Shown here: positions 30,167 to 38,861 of the stretch, one piece after another
How positions within the stretch are numbered: position 1 is the first letter of the stretch
How the letters are laid out: each line of letters opens with the position of its first letter
Assembly (NCBI GenBank): GCA_024400505.1
Contig: JAKSMP010000014.1
Coordinates: 1-47,744, forward strand
Length of the DNA stretch: 47,744 bases
Reading direction: 5' to 3'
Source: Bacteroidales bacterium
Lineage (GTDB): Bacteria; Bacteroidota; Bacteroidia; Bacteroidales; P3
The notes under the pieces: model-generated
Seen by the model: the letters and a program-made list of their open reading frames with translations, nothing else
Databases searched by the model: none
Told to the model about the DNA's origin: nothing
Position numbers and translations under genes: made by a program

Positions 30167-31792
30167 CTATTTGCCTATGGTGATGATGATGCAGCGGTTT
30201 TGTGCGCGGCCGGCGGGAGTGGTGTTGGGAGCCACGGGCTGCTCCTGCCCCACACCGGTGGCGGTGATGCGGGTGGCGTCGATGCCTTTGAGCACGAGCA
30301 TATTCTTGATATTGTCGGCACGACGTTGGGAGAGGGCTTTGTTGGACTTGGGCGATCCCACGTTGTCGGTGTGGCCCACTATGCGCACATTGATTTCGGT
30401 GTGGCTGTCCATGACGGATTTGAGGTTGTCCCACGAGTCGGCATTGAGGGCGGCGAAGATGGGCATGTCTTTGCCCGTTTCGAAATGGGCCGTGTCGGAG
30501 AATCCGGCTATGAAGGCGGCTTCTTCGCGTGCGCGCTGTTCGGCTTTGGCGCGCAGGGCGGCTTCGGCCTCGGCACGGGCGCGAGCTTCGGCCTCGGCTT
30601 GTGCTTGTGCTTCGGCTTGTGCGGCGGCGCGTGCCAGCGAGTCGGCTGCTTGTGCGGCGGCACGGGCCTGGGCTTCGGCCTGAGCGCGGGCTTGTGCCAG
30701 GGCGGCAGCTTGTGCCTCGGCTTCGGCACGGGCACGGGCCAGCTCGGCAGCGTGGATGGCGGCAATGGAATCGGCCGCACGGCGGGCTTGCGCCTCGGCT
30801 TCGGCGCGGGCACGCGCCACGGCTTCGTTGCGCAAACGCTGTTCTTCGGCCAGGCGGGCTCGCTCGGCCTCCTGGGCGGCAGCCACAGAGTCGGCATGGG
30901 CTTGGGCGGCAGCGGCTTGGGCGGCTTGCTGGGCGGCACGCCAGCCAATGAAATGACCGGTGCCTATGCGGAGGGCTATTTTTACACCGCACTGGAGGGG
31001 GGTGACGGTTTGCACGCGGTCGGAGGCAAAGGTGCTGCTATAGTGGTATTGCTGGGCGTTGTTGTCGTAGGTGAAGAGGGGAGCGGTGTGTGTGCTCTCG
31101 GGCAAGATGTTGTGGTGGTGGTAGATGGCGTAGAGACCCAGATAGAGGGCGGTGGCATGGGAAATGTTGAAGGCTACGCCCAGGTCGGCGGCCAGGTCGG
31201 CGGTGGTGGAGGCGGTGAGGAATGTTCCAGACTGGATGTCGTTGTGAGCGCCAAGGAGCGGGTTGTCTTGCTCGTCGGCAGGGAGGGGGGTGAGGGTTTG
31301 GCGGATGTAGGCTCCGCTGGTAGTGTTGAAGGTGGAGGTGAAGGGGTGGTTGATGGTCATGCCCAAGCCACATTGGATGCTACGGCGTGCGCCAATGGGG
31401 GCGCGCAGGATGAGCTGGAGGGGAAGGGCCATGTAGCCTAGCTGCTGATGCTCCTGCCACTTGTAGTACCGTGTGGACACATCGGTGGCCACGGAGGTTC
31501 CCGGCAGCTGGATGGTGGGGGAAACCTGGGTGTAGTTGTAGGTGGCTGAGGCGTTGAGATAGCTGCCTTGGAGTCCTATGCCGAAACCGATGTAGCGATT
31601 GACCATCACTTGGTATTGGGCTTGCAGCAGCGGACCGAAGCCCAGGTGATATTGGGCCTCGGCAGGGGTGTAGAGCAGGCTGTGGATTCCGCCACCGATA
31701 GAGAATTGGAGGTTGTGGGTGTAGTCGGTCATTTGGGCAGAGGCACCCAGGGTGGCGCAAAAGAGGATGAGTGAGAGTATGATTCGTTTCAT
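30167..31792 (-). CDS. OmpA family outer-membrane protein with long Ala-rich coiled coil
   Basis: A 541-residue protein. The signal peptide is MKRIILSLILFCATLGASAQ. Residues 20-280 have the alternating pattern of an outer-membrane beta barrel (FSIGGGIHSLLY, IGFGIGLQGSYLN, IHHHNIL). Residues about 285-435 are a nearly pure A/E/R/Q stretch (RARAEAEAQARRAADS) that should form a long coiled coil. Residues 440-541 form an OmpA-like peptidoglycan-binding domain: FETGKDMPIF, INVRIVGHTDNVGS, LSQRRADNIKNMLV, ATGVGQEQPVAPN. The unusual length of the coiled coil suggests it spans the periplasm between barrel and wall. It is the only gene on its transcript. Confidence 0.92.
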   Translation of the reverse strand: MKRIILSLILFCATLGASAQMTDYTHNLQFSIGGGIHSLLYTPAEAQYHLGFGPLLQAQYQVMVNRYIGFGIGLQGSYLNASATYNYTQVSPTIQLPGTSVATDVSTRYYKWQEHQQLGYMALPLQLILRAPIGARRSIQCGLGMTINHPFTSTFNTTSGAYIRQTLTPLPADEQDNPLLGAHNDIQSGTFLTASTTADLAADLGVAFNISHATALYLGLYAIYHHHNILPESTHTAPLFTYDNNAQQYHYSSTFASDRVQTVTPLQCGVKIALRIGTGHFIGWRAAQQAAQAAAAQAHADSVAAAQEAERARLAEEQRLRNEAVARARAEAEAQARRAADSIAAIHAAELARARAEAEAQAAALAQARAQAEAQARAAAQAADSLARAAAQAEAQAQAEAEARARAEAEAALRAKAEQRAREEAAFIAGFSDTAHFETGKDMPIFAALNADSWDNLKSVMDSHTEINVRIVGHTDNVGSPKSNKALSQRRADNIKNMLVLKGIDATRITATGVGQEQPVAPNTTPAGRAQNRCIIITIGK

Positions 31793-31872
31793 GGTAATGT
31801 ATGTGTAATTTATTGATATAATGGTGTGTTAGCGGAGTCTCTCCCAGGGGATGGCGGTTTGCTAACGATGTG

Positions 31873-31880
31873 CAAAGATA
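31873..31880 (-). promoter_or_regulatory. Promoter of the OmpA-like gene
   Basis: Exact TATCTTTG on the minus strand, 80 bases ahead of the start codon. The stretch 31793-32030 contains no gene. Confidence 0.7.
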
Positions 31881-32030
31881 CATAAAAAAAACTGTTGGAT
31901 GAATTATTCTCCCACAAAGGTTAAAGGATAAAAGCTTGCTTATTGATTTACTTGCAACAAGAATTGAGGGAGAAAGTAGGTGGCGATATAGTGGTTGGCT
32001 TATCAAAAATTGTGGCAGTGAGTAAGGGCG

Positions 32031-32065
32031 AAAAAAAAAACTGCGTTCCCATTCGGGGAACGCAG
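32031..32065 (-). terminator. Terminator of the PAD-like gene
   Basis: On the minus strand CTGCGTTCCC-loop-GGGAACGCAG is followed by ten Us, 28 bases past the stop codon. Confidence 0.92.
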
Positions 32066-32093
32066 CTTGGATTTATCACAGAAGGATGACGGG

Positions 32094-34415
32094 TTACTTG
32101 ACCATGAGGCGGCGCACAATCTGATGTCCGTTGCCAGCGAAGCGAACGGTGTAAATGCCTGGGGCAAAGTGGTCGGTGCGGATGGCGAAGGTGATGGAGC
32201 CTGCGGTTTGGAGGGTGGTGGTGTGGATGGTGCGACCGAGCTCGTCGATGATGGCCACCTGATAACGGCCACCGTCACCAAGGTTGATGTTGATCTTGGC
32301 TTGGTCGGAAGCGGGGTTGGGGTAGAACTGGCCAAAGGCGTTGTCGAGATTGGCCTCGTCGATGCCCACAGGGTGGACAGGGGGCTGGGGAGCCTCGTTG
32401 GTATCGAGGTAGGTGCGGTTGGCGGCAAAGGTGAAGGTGATGTCGGTGAGGGGACGGGGCTCGGTGGAGAAGTCGTAGTTGACGCTGTCGAGCACCTCTT
32501 CCTGGCCATTGAAATAGAAGCTGTAGTAGCCTCCCTGGTGGGCGGTCATGGGCTTGGTGATGGTCTTGCCGTTGTTGGAAGTGGCGGAGATGTAGTACTC
32601 AAAGGTGATATTGGTGTCGCGGAGGGTGGCGATAGTGTCGGTGTAGTTGACGGTGTCGAGGCTATAGGTGTAGTTGTAGTTTACCACAGAGTCGATGACC
32701 ACGGTGTCGATGGAGATGAGTGTACTATCCACGCGGCTCATGGCAGCGAAAGTGGTGTCGAACACACGGTCGTTGATGGAGGCGGTGGGGATGACACTGG
32801 AGAATTTGTTGCCATTGGCGTTGAGGGCGATGGTCTGCCACTCGCCGCCATTGATGCGGTAGATGCACTCAGCATGATCGATGCCGCTACGGTTGGTGAT
32901 GATGGCCGACACGGGGATGTCGTGGCCGCGCATGTCGTTGGCGGTGCCCACAATGCTTTTGTGGAGGATGCGCACGGGGTTGTCGGCAGGAATTTGCTTG
33001 GTGATGCAGTGAATGGCGCCACCGGAACCGTCGTAGTCGCGCACGTCAATGGGATAGATGGTGTAGCCGGGGTAGGCGGCCTTGAGTTGCTCGATGTTAT
33101 GGCGATCCCAGGCAGCGGTGGGCTGGCCGTTGATTACGCTGGAGAAAACGGGCTGGAGGATGAGGTCGTTGACAAAGGTGTGGTTGCTATAGGTGCGGGT
33201 GTACTGCTCGTTGTAGGTTGACTGGTTGGCGAAGTTGCCACCATTGTCGGTGCTGGGGAAGGGGATGGATGCCTTATAGTAGGGGCGGTCGAAGATGCTG
33301 GTGTAGGAGCAGAGGGAGTCGATGTTGCGGGCTCCGGTGCGATAGTCAGTCCATGAGCTATAGGTGTCGGGCATGATGGAGAACACAAAGCCGTTTTCTT
33401 CGCACATATCGGCATAGAGGTCGATGTGGCCGGTGCCGCCGTCATAGCGGTAGGCGGTCAGCACGTGGGTCTCGCGCTGGCCAAGGAGGTCGCGCAGGGC
33501 CTGGCGGGTTTGGTTGTTGGTGAGGCTGGTCTTGGTGGTGTAGTGGATGCTACTGGGGTTGCGTCCGTCCCAGGTGATTTGCCCCACTTGGTCGCGGTTG
33601 TTGGCATAAACGGCATCGCTGGTGAAGAGGAATCCGGCGCCATCAACGAGGCAGTTGCCACCTTCCCACTCGATGGTGTTGATGTAGTTGGGAATGTTCA
33701 TCTGGCGGGTGATGAGCGAGGGGAGGGAGTCGTCGAGGGCACGGCCGGGATAGTACTCGAAGTCGAGCATGGCCAGACTGTCTTGGTCGCCATAGTAGAA
33801 GCAGATGGGACCGCAGTCGCGATACCAGAAGGAGTTGCCGGAGCCTACGATAAAGCGGACGCTATCGTGGCGGAAACCCAGGCGAGCGAGGGTGCGAAGC
33901 ACGGCGAGGGAATCTTGTGCTTTCTCCACGCGTACCCATGCCTCGGCATGGCCGCGCTGGATGCCGTCCATGAGGCTGAAGGCGGTTCGACCGAAGGAGG
34001 ATGCGGTGTCCATCTCGCTGACGTAGGGGCCTTGGATGCCCATGGAGATCCATCCACGGGTGAAGTTATACTGGTAGTAGTCGGCAACGCCAGTGACGAG
34101 GGGGTCGGCAGAGAAATAACCTGAACCGAGGTTGGTGTCGGGCAAGTATTCATAGTAGGGGGTGACCACAATGGCTTTCACCTCTTCCCATTCGCCGGGG
34201 AACCACACTCGGTCTTCGGGGAGTGATTTGCCCTGCTTGGCAGCAGGAGCGGCTTCGCCCATGGGGATGTTGCTTTTGGCGGCTTGGCCAGAGATGTTGC
34301 GCTGGTGCTTTACTTGGCGCCATTCGCGCATCATTTGCTCTTTGTTGGTTGCGTTCTGGGCCATAGAGGCCAAGGCGAGGCCCAGAAAGAGCACGGATAA
34401 AATTATTTTTTTCAT
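32094..34415 (-). CDS. T9SS-secreted peptidylarginine deiminase-like protein
   Basis: A 773-residue exported protein starting at the ATG at 34413-34415 with signal peptide MKKIILSVLFLGLALASMAQ. Residues about 70-480 belong to the agmatine/peptidylarginine deiminase family (PF04371 type) that includes Porphyromonas PPAD. Active-site marks are in the family order: Asp200 in WYRDCGP, WEGGNCLVDG near 250, His330 and Asp332 in GGTGHIDLY, and the nucleophile Cys470 in SGGAIHCITKQ. An Ig-like region with YYISATS follows. The last 75 residues are a type A T9SS sorting domain (FYPNPASDQ ... GIYTVRF ... RRLMVK). It would turn arginine residues or free arginine derivatives into citrulline at the cell surface or outside. 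The domain order matches PPAD, but the protein is about 200 residues longer. Confidence 0.9.
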   Translation of the reverse strand: MKKIILSVLFLGLALASMAQNATNKEQMMREWRQVKHQRNISGQAAKSNIPMGEAAPAAKQGKSLPEDRVWFPGEWEEVKAIVVTPYYEYLPDTNLGSGYFSADPLVTGVADYYQYNFTRGWISMGIQGPYVSEMDTASSFGRTAFSLMDGIQRGHAEAWVRVEKAQDSLAVLRTLARLGFRHDSVRFIVGSGNSFWYRDCGPICFYYGDQDSLAMLDFEYYPGRALDDSLPSLITRQMNIPNYINTIEWEGGNCLVDGAGFLFTSDAVYANNRDQVGQITWDGRNPSSIHYTTKTSLTNNQTRQALRDLLGQRETHVLTAYRYDGGTGHIDLYADMCEENGFVFSIMPDTYSSWTDYRTGARNIDSLCSYTSIFDRPYYKASIPFPSTDNGGNFANQSTYNEQYTRTYSNHTFVNDLILQPVFSSVINGQPTAAWDRHNIEQLKAAYPGYTIYPIDVRDYDGSGGAIHCITKQIPADNPVRILHKSIVGTANDMRGHDIPVSAIITNRSGIDHAECIYRINGGEWQTIALNANGNKFSSVIPTASINDRVFDTTFAAMSRVDSTLISIDTVVIDSVVNYNYTYSLDTVNYTDTIATLRDTNITFEYYISATSNNGKTITKPMTAHQGGYYSFYFNGQEEVLDSVNYDFSTEPRPLTDITFTFAANRTYLDTNEAPQPPVHPVGIDEANLDNAFGQFYPNPASDQAKININLGDGGRYQVAIIDELGRTIHTTTLQTAGSITFAIRTDHFAPGIYTVRFAGNGHQIVRRLMVK

Positions 34416-34489
34416 TGAGTGATTTATATAAGTATTATTCAATAATTATTATTTTGTTTTGCAATGAGTGAGTTTATTGCAAAAGCGAA

Positions 34490-34524
34490 CTGGCCGCTTG
34501 TAGATGAAATAGCAAGACGGCCAG
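34490..34524 (-). terminator. Possible terminator of the Kce gene
   Basis: CTGGCCG / CGGCCAG arms around a 20-base loop, with the run CGCTTTTGC after it on the minus strand, 27 bases past the stop. The stem has mismatches and the U-run is short. Confidence 0.45.
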
Positions 34525-34550
34525 CGCAAATATGTTGATTTTGGGGTATA

Positions 34551-35381
34551 TTATCTCTTCTTGAGACCGAGGATTTCACGAGCTTCGTCGCTGGTGGCGA
34601 TGGGGCGGCCGAGGAGTTTGGCCATGCGCACTACCTTGTCAACGAGTTCGCCGTTGCTCTTGGCAAGCACGCCGCGCTCGAGATAAAGGTTGTCTTCGAA
34701 ACCTACGCGCACATTGCCGCCCATGGCGATGGCAGGAGCTGCCAGGGTGAAAGCATGGCGGCCGATGCCGGTGGCGGTCCAAGTGGAGCCAGCAGGGATG
34801 TTGCGAACAAGCCAGCAGAGGTTGTCAACGGTGGCGGGGGTGCAGCCGGGTACGCCAAGCACAAAGTTGAACTGCATGGGAGCAGCAGGAACTTCGCCTT
34901 TGCGGGCCATGGTGAGGATGGTGTCGAGGTGACCCATCTCAAAGCACTCGTATTCGGGCTTGATGCCGCGCTCCATCATGCGCTTGCCAAAAGCACGCAT
35001 GGTGGGCATGGTGTTGTCGAAAATTTCATCGCCGAAATTGCAGGTGCCGCAGTCGAGAGTGGCCATTTCGGGGAGGGGAGTGGTGTCGGTGCTCTGGAGA
35101 CGCTCATCGGGGGTCATGCCTACTGCGCCGCCGGTGGAAGGAATAAGAATCACGTTGGGGCAAGCTTTGTAGATGGCCTCTTCGCACTCCTGGAAACGGT
35201 CGCGGCTCTGGGTGGGGGTGCCGTCATCGTGGCGGACGTGGAGGTGAACGATGGCTGCACCAGCATCAACAGCTGATTTAGCTTCTCTTACAATTTCTTC
35301 TACGGTATAAGGAACAGCAGGATTCTGCTCTTTGGTGACTTCTGCGCCACAGATGGCAGCGGTGATAATGAGTTTATCCAT
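34551..35381 (-). CDS. kce: 3-keto-5-aminohexanoate cleavage enzyme (BKACE family)
   Basis: A 276-residue TIM-barrel enzyme that, in lysine fermentation, condenses 3-keto-5-aminohexanoate with acetyl-CoA to give acetoacetate and 3-aminobutyryl-CoA. The zinc ligands His46 and His48 lie in IVHLHVRHDDG and the third ligand Glu229 in VRVGFEDN, the positions seen in characterised Kce. IPSTGGAVGMT, the ECFEMGH segment and FVLGVPGC are further family marks. The BKACE family is diverse, so another beta-keto acid could be the substrate, but the close positional match favours Kce. No kamA, kamDE, kdd or kal gene is present; the gene stands alone with its own promoter, divergent from ruvC. Confidence 0.9.
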   Translation of the reverse strand: MDKLIITAAICGAEVTKEQNPAVPYTVEEIVREAKSAVDAGAAIVHLHVRHDDGTPTQSRDRFQECEEAIYKACPNVILIPSTGGAVGMTPDERLQSTDTTPLPEMATLDCGTCNFGDEIFDNTMPTMRAFGKRMMERGIKPEYECFEMGHLDTILTMARKGEVPAAPMQFNFVLGVPGCTPATVDNLCWLVRNIPAGSTWTATGIGRHAFTLAAPAIAMGGNVRVGFEDNLYLERGVLAKSNGELVDKVVRMAKLLGRPIATSDEAREILGLKKR

Positions 35382-35425
35382 GGTATTGATGTGATTAAAG
35401 ATTTATTGTTTTTATTTTATCAAAA

Positions 35426-35458
35426 TGCAAAGATACAAAAAAAAATCGTATCTTTGCA
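35426..35458. promoter_or_regulatory. Divergent promoter pair for kce and ruvC in a perfect inverted repeat
   Basis: TGCAAAGATAC (35426-35436) and GTATCTTTGCA (35448-35458) are exact 11-base inverted arms, 11 bases apart. Each carries a -7 box: TATCTTTG at 35428-35435 on the minus strand for kce and at 35449-35456 on the plus strand for ruvC. The two polymerases would overlap and should compete. Confidence 0.8.
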
Positions 35459-35473
35459 AAAATATTATGTATT

Positions 35474-36052
35474 ATGCTTATCCTTGGAATAGACCCCGGT
35501 ACACGCATTTTGGGCTATAGCCTGCTGGACACAGATGGTGCCAAACCACAATTGGTGCTGATGGACGTGCTGTATCTGCGCCAATTGGGTGAGCTCCCTT
35601 TGAGAATACGCAAGATTTTTGATACCACGCAACGCATTATTGACAGCTACCACCCCGACCACCTGGCCATTGAAGCCCCTTTTGCAGGCAAGAATGTGCA
35701 GTCGATGCTGAAACTGGGCAAGGCGCAGGGGGTGGCGATTGGCGCCGCGATGAGCCGCGACTTGAGCTATACCGAATATGAGCCTGCGGCGGTGAAACAG
35801 CGCGTGACGGGCAACGGCAATGCGGCCAAGGAGCAGGTGGCAATGATGCTTCAGAGTATTTTCGGCTTTAAGGATATGCCGCAATATTTGGATGCTTCGG
35901 ATGCGTTGGCGGTGGCCTATACTTGTTATCTTGAACAGTCGGACCCGCTGGGCGACCTGCGTCAGCAACTCAAGCCCAAGCGCAGCTCGAAGAGCAAGAA
36001 GCAGCAATGGGGCGATTTTGTGAAGGATAACCCTGATTTGATTAACTACTAA
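35474..36052 (+). CDS. ruvC: Holliday junction resolvase RuvC
   Basis: RuvC cuts four-way junctions at the end of homologous recombination together with RuvAB. The 192-residue protein has the RNase H fold with the acidic active site: Asp7 (ILGIDPGT), Glu67 (LAIEAPFAGKN), Asp140 and Asp143 (YLDASDALAVA). A basic C-terminal tail (KPKRSSKSKKQQW) is longer than in E. coli RuvC. The ATG at 35474 lies only about 18 bases past the -7 box. A membrane transporter gene follows after 27 bases. Confidence 0.96.
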   Translation: MLILGIDPGTRILGYSLLDTDGAKPQLVLMDVLYLRQLGELPLRIRKIFDTTQRIIDSYHPDHLAIEAPFAGKNVQSMLKLGKAQGVAIGAAMSRDLSYTEYEPAAVKQRVTGNGNAAKEQVAMMLQSIFGFKDMPQYLDASDALAVAYTCYLEQSDPLGDLRQQLKPKRSSKSKKQQWGDFVKDNPDLINY

Positions 36053-36079
36053 ATTTTTAACTAAAAATAATTTCTACCA

Positions 36080-37435
36080 ATGGCAACACAACAAAAGTCA
36101 TTCTCATCCAATCTGGGTGCCATCATGGCAGCCGTGGGCTCGGCCGTGGGCTTGGGCAATATTTGGCGATTCCCTTATATATGCGGTCAATATGGCGGCG
36201 GCGCTTTTTTGATTGTATATCTCTGTTTTGTATTTCTGCTAGGAGCTGTGCTGATGATGTCGGAATTTGTTATCGGCCGCCGTTCGCAGCATCGCACGTT
36301 GCAGGCTTACGGCGTTGTGGCCAAGGGCAAGAAGGGGTGGAATGTAATTGGTGTGCTGGGTTTGATCACTTGTTTCTTCATCCTGTCTCAGTATTTGGTG
36401 CTCTCAGGCTGGACCACTAGTTATATATGGGATGCCGTGGATGGCACGTTGGCTTCGTTGGGAACAGATGCGGGTGCTATATCCGATCATTTCTCGTCTT
36501 TCTCGGTCAGCACTTGGCGTCCTGTGCTGTGCCTCAGTATCTTTGCTGTGCTGGTGCTGGTGGTGGTGCTGGGCGGCGTGCAGAGCGGTATTGAGAGTGT
36601 GAGCAAATTGCTCATGCCGTTGCTGGTACTGCTGGTGTTGGTGTTGTGTGTGCGCAGTCTCACTTTGCCCAATGCTGGTCGTGGCGTGGAGTATCTGTTC
36701 ATGCCTGATTTTAGCCGACTCACGGGTCAGGGTATCCTGGCTGCGTTGGGTCAGGCTCTTTTCTCGCTGAGTGTGGGTATGGGTGCCATGATTGTGTATG
36801 GTTCCTATATCCCTGTGAAGGACAATCTTTTCTCAACGGCCATGTGGATTACGGCATGCGACACGCTGATTGCTGTGCTTTCGGGTTTGGCCATCTTCCC
36901 CGCTGTGTTCAGCTGCGGATTCGACCCCACTGGCGGCCCTGGATTGGTGTTTTGCGTGTTGCCCAACGTGTTCAATATGATGGGTGGTGCCGGTGTGGTG
37001 TTTGCTGCCATTTTCTTCATCCTGCTGATGGTGGCTGCTTTGACCAGCGCTATTTCGCTGCTGGAGACGTTGGCCGCTTCGTGCAGCGAGCGTTTCAATT
37101 GGAAACGCCTCAACAGCTCTATGGCGCTGTTTGTGCTCACCACTGCCGCTGGCGTGGTATTCTCGCTGTCGCTGGGTCGTCTTTCTCATATCAAGATTGC
37201 CGACCTCACGCTGTTTGACCTTGTGGATAAACTCAATAGCATCTATCTGCCTCCTCTCACCGCTTTGGCCACCATTATCTTCCTGGGATGGGTGGTGCCT
37301 GATGCTGATGTTCGCGACGAGCTTTCCAATCATGGAACCATCAAGATTGGTTATTATCCAGTATTCCGTTTCTTGGTGCGTTTTGTGGTGCCCGTGGCAC
37401 TGACTGTGGTGTTGATTACCGGCATTAAAGGTTGA
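36080..37435 (+). CDS. Sodium-dependent transporter of the NSS (SNF) family
   Basis: A 451-residue LeuT-fold transporter with eleven to twelve membrane spans. The first span has the Na+ and substrate motif GSAVGLGNIWRFPYICGQYGGGAFL, followed by the GVQSGIESVSKLLMPLL segment and SLSVGMGAMIVYGSYI near residue 235, which is typical of span 6. It probably imports an amino acid or amine with Na+. Substrate cannot be inferred safely. The stop codon overlaps the following lipoprotein locus (TGATG), which suggests coupling. Confidence 0.94.
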   Translation: MATQQKSFSSNLGAIMAAVGSAVGLGNIWRFPYICGQYGGGAFLIVYLCFVFLLGAVLMMSEFVIGRRSQHRTLQAYGVVAKGKKGWNVIGVLGLITCFFILSQYLVLSGWTTSYIWDAVDGTLASLGTDAGAISDHFSSFSVSTWRPVLCLSIFAVLVLVVVLGGVQSGIESVSKLLMPLLVLLVLVLCVRSLTLPNAGRGVEYLFMPDFSRLTGQGILAALGQALFSLSVGMGAMIVYGSYIPVKDNLFSTAMWITACDTLIAVLSGLAIFPAVFSCGFDPTGGPGLVFCVLPNVFNMMGGAGVVFAAIFFILLMVAALTSAISLLETLAASCSERFNWKRLNSSMALFVLTTAAGVVFSLSLGRLSHIKIADLTLFDLVDKLNSIYLPPLTALATIIFLGWVVPDADVRDELSNHGTIKIGYYPVFRFLVRFVVPVALTVVLITGIKG

Positions 37436-37440
37436 TGGCA

Positions 37441-38715
37441 ATGAAAAAGAATTTATATCTTGTATTTTGGGTCCTTATGCTGGTAGTGGGCTGCCAGCAT
37501 AAGAGCAGGGTTTATGACCCAGCTCAAGTGAAGTTCAACGTTAGTTATAATTCGATTTTGGAGAATCAGCTCTATCCCTCTATGGTGCTGAGCGAGACAA
37601 CCCTTTCCGATCCATCCACCACGCTGAACGACACTACGGCACTTTTCACCATTTCGGTGACGGCCCCGGTCAGCAATGCGGTGGTGAGGGTGACAATCGA
37701 CTCTACCAACTTGAATTATGTGACCATTTTTCAAGAGGTGCTGCCGGTGAAAGGTATGAGATATACTTTCTATCCTACAATCAAGTGGAAATACGACAAC
37801 CTATATCGCACTCGCCAGCAGGGATCGATGGACGTGACGTTCACCTGCTATATCAACGACGAAGAGGTGGATGTGAAGAATCTCCGCATCAACTATCGGT
37901 CGGCCAATGATTGCTTGCTGAGTGTGAGCGATATCAACAATCATTTCTATGATTTCCGCCGTCTCTTTGCCGCCTATGTGAATGAGGAACACCCCTATAT
38001 TGACAGTATTTTGACTGAAATCATGCAGCAGGGGGTGGTGAACACTATCACGGGCTATCAGAAAGATACCACCAGCGTGGTGAAGCAGGTGGAGGCCATT
38101 TGGTATTATGCTTTGGAGCATGGCATCACTTATTCGTCCATCTCCTGCACCTCGTCGCCCACCAAGAAATCCAATGTCCAGCATATCCGCTTTTTTGATG
38201 AGGTGTATCACTCCCGTCAGGCCAACTGCATTGATGCCTGCGTTTTCTTTGCCTCTATCATGCGCAAGATAGGCCTCAAACCGGTGATTTTTGTGGAGCC
38301 CTGCCATGCTTATCTGGGCTACTATACCGATAAGAAGCGCAAATATTTGAAACTGCTGGAAACCACCATCACTTCGTGGGTGGATTTTCCCGCTTTGACC
38401 AAAAATCATAATGAAATAATTGCTTCAAATCCGGCAGCCGTGGGGCCTGAGAGCATTGCTCCTGCGCTCAATACCAAGTATTGCCGCTATATCACCGACA
38501 AACAAAGGGCGCAATGGGAGAGTGGCAAGATGTCGTTTGAGGAGTTTAAACGTGCCGTGGCACATGGCATTTTTGTCAAAGCTTCGGCCTATGATATGGA
38601 CAACTACAAGGCAAACAAGAAATATTTTGAGGAAGCTGACAATTTGCAATACCAGCAGTTGGATATTGAAACCCTCCGCAAAGTGATACAGCCCGTGAGT
38701 GGCGGAAACTTCTAA
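37441..38715 (+). CDS. Lipoprotein with transglutaminase-like (papain-fold) domain
   Basis: A 424-residue lipoprotein (MKKNLYLVFWVLMLVVGC, Cys18); an upstream in-frame ATG at 37435 overlaps the stop of the NSS transporter gene. The N-terminal 150 residues predict beta-sandwich domains. The papain-like core holds the nucleophile in RQANCIDACVFFASIMRKIGL near residue 275, the His in VEPCHAYLGY near 300 and LLETT in the third active-site position, where Asp is usual. Such domains act as peptidases or cross-linkers at the outer membrane or have lost activity. Pairing with an amino-acid-type transporter may indicate peptide or amide turnover, but this is inference. Confidence 0.8.
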   Translation: MKKNLYLVFWVLMLVVGCQHKSRVYDPAQVKFNVSYNSILENQLYPSMVLSETTLSDPSTTLNDTTALFTISVTAPVSNAVVRVTIDSTNLNYVTIFQEVLPVKGMRYTFYPTIKWKYDNLYRTRQQGSMDVTFTCYINDEEVDVKNLRINYRSANDCLLSVSDINNHFYDFRRLFAAYVNEEHPYIDSILTEIMQQGVVNTITGYQKDTTSVVKQVEAIWYYALEHGITYSSISCTSSPTKKSNVQHIRFFDEVYHSRQANCIDACVFFASIMRKIGLKPVIFVEPCHAYLGYYTDKKRKYLKLLETTITSWVDFPALTKNHNEIIASNPAAVGPESIAPALNTKYCRYITDKQRAQWESGKMSFEEFKRAVAHGIFVKASAYDMDNYKANKKYFEEADNLQYQQLDIETLRKVIQPVSGGNF

Positions 38716-38732
38716 TCGAGGCAACTTATAGC

Positions 38733-38770
38733 AAAAATAAAGGGAATCCAATCGGATTCCCTTTATTTTT
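38733..38770. terminator. Bidirectional terminator between the lipoprotein and secA genes
   Basis: AAAAATAAAGGGAATCC, loop AATC, GGATTCCCTTTATTTTT: perfect 17-bp arms with A-run and T-run ends. It serves the rightward lipoprotein gene and possibly leftward secA. Confidence 0.92.
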
Positions 38771-38848
38771 ATGGTGGGTTCTATAAATCACTGAAAAATG
38801 AAAATACATTTCATAACTTCAAAATGTGGAATATATAGAACCTACCAT
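38771..38848. repeat. Inverted repeat downstream of secA
   Basis: ATGGTGGGTTCTATA at 38771-38785 and TATAGAACCTACCAT at 38834-38848 are reverse complements with one mismatch. They enclose 48 AT-rich bases just past the secA stop. The neighbouring bidirectional terminator suggests a compound 3'-end structure, but an insertion footprint is also possible. Confidence 0.6.
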
Positions 38849-38861
38849 TATATGTTAGCCA

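Noticed and set aside
30107-31441. Rightward 444-codon Gly-rich frame
   Set aside because: It is the complement of the OmpA-like gene with its Ala-rich repeats, and starts inside the terminator.
32067-33221. Rightward Val/Gly/Asp-rich frame
   Set aside because: It is antisense to the secreted deiminase, which has a signal peptide, active site and sorting tail.
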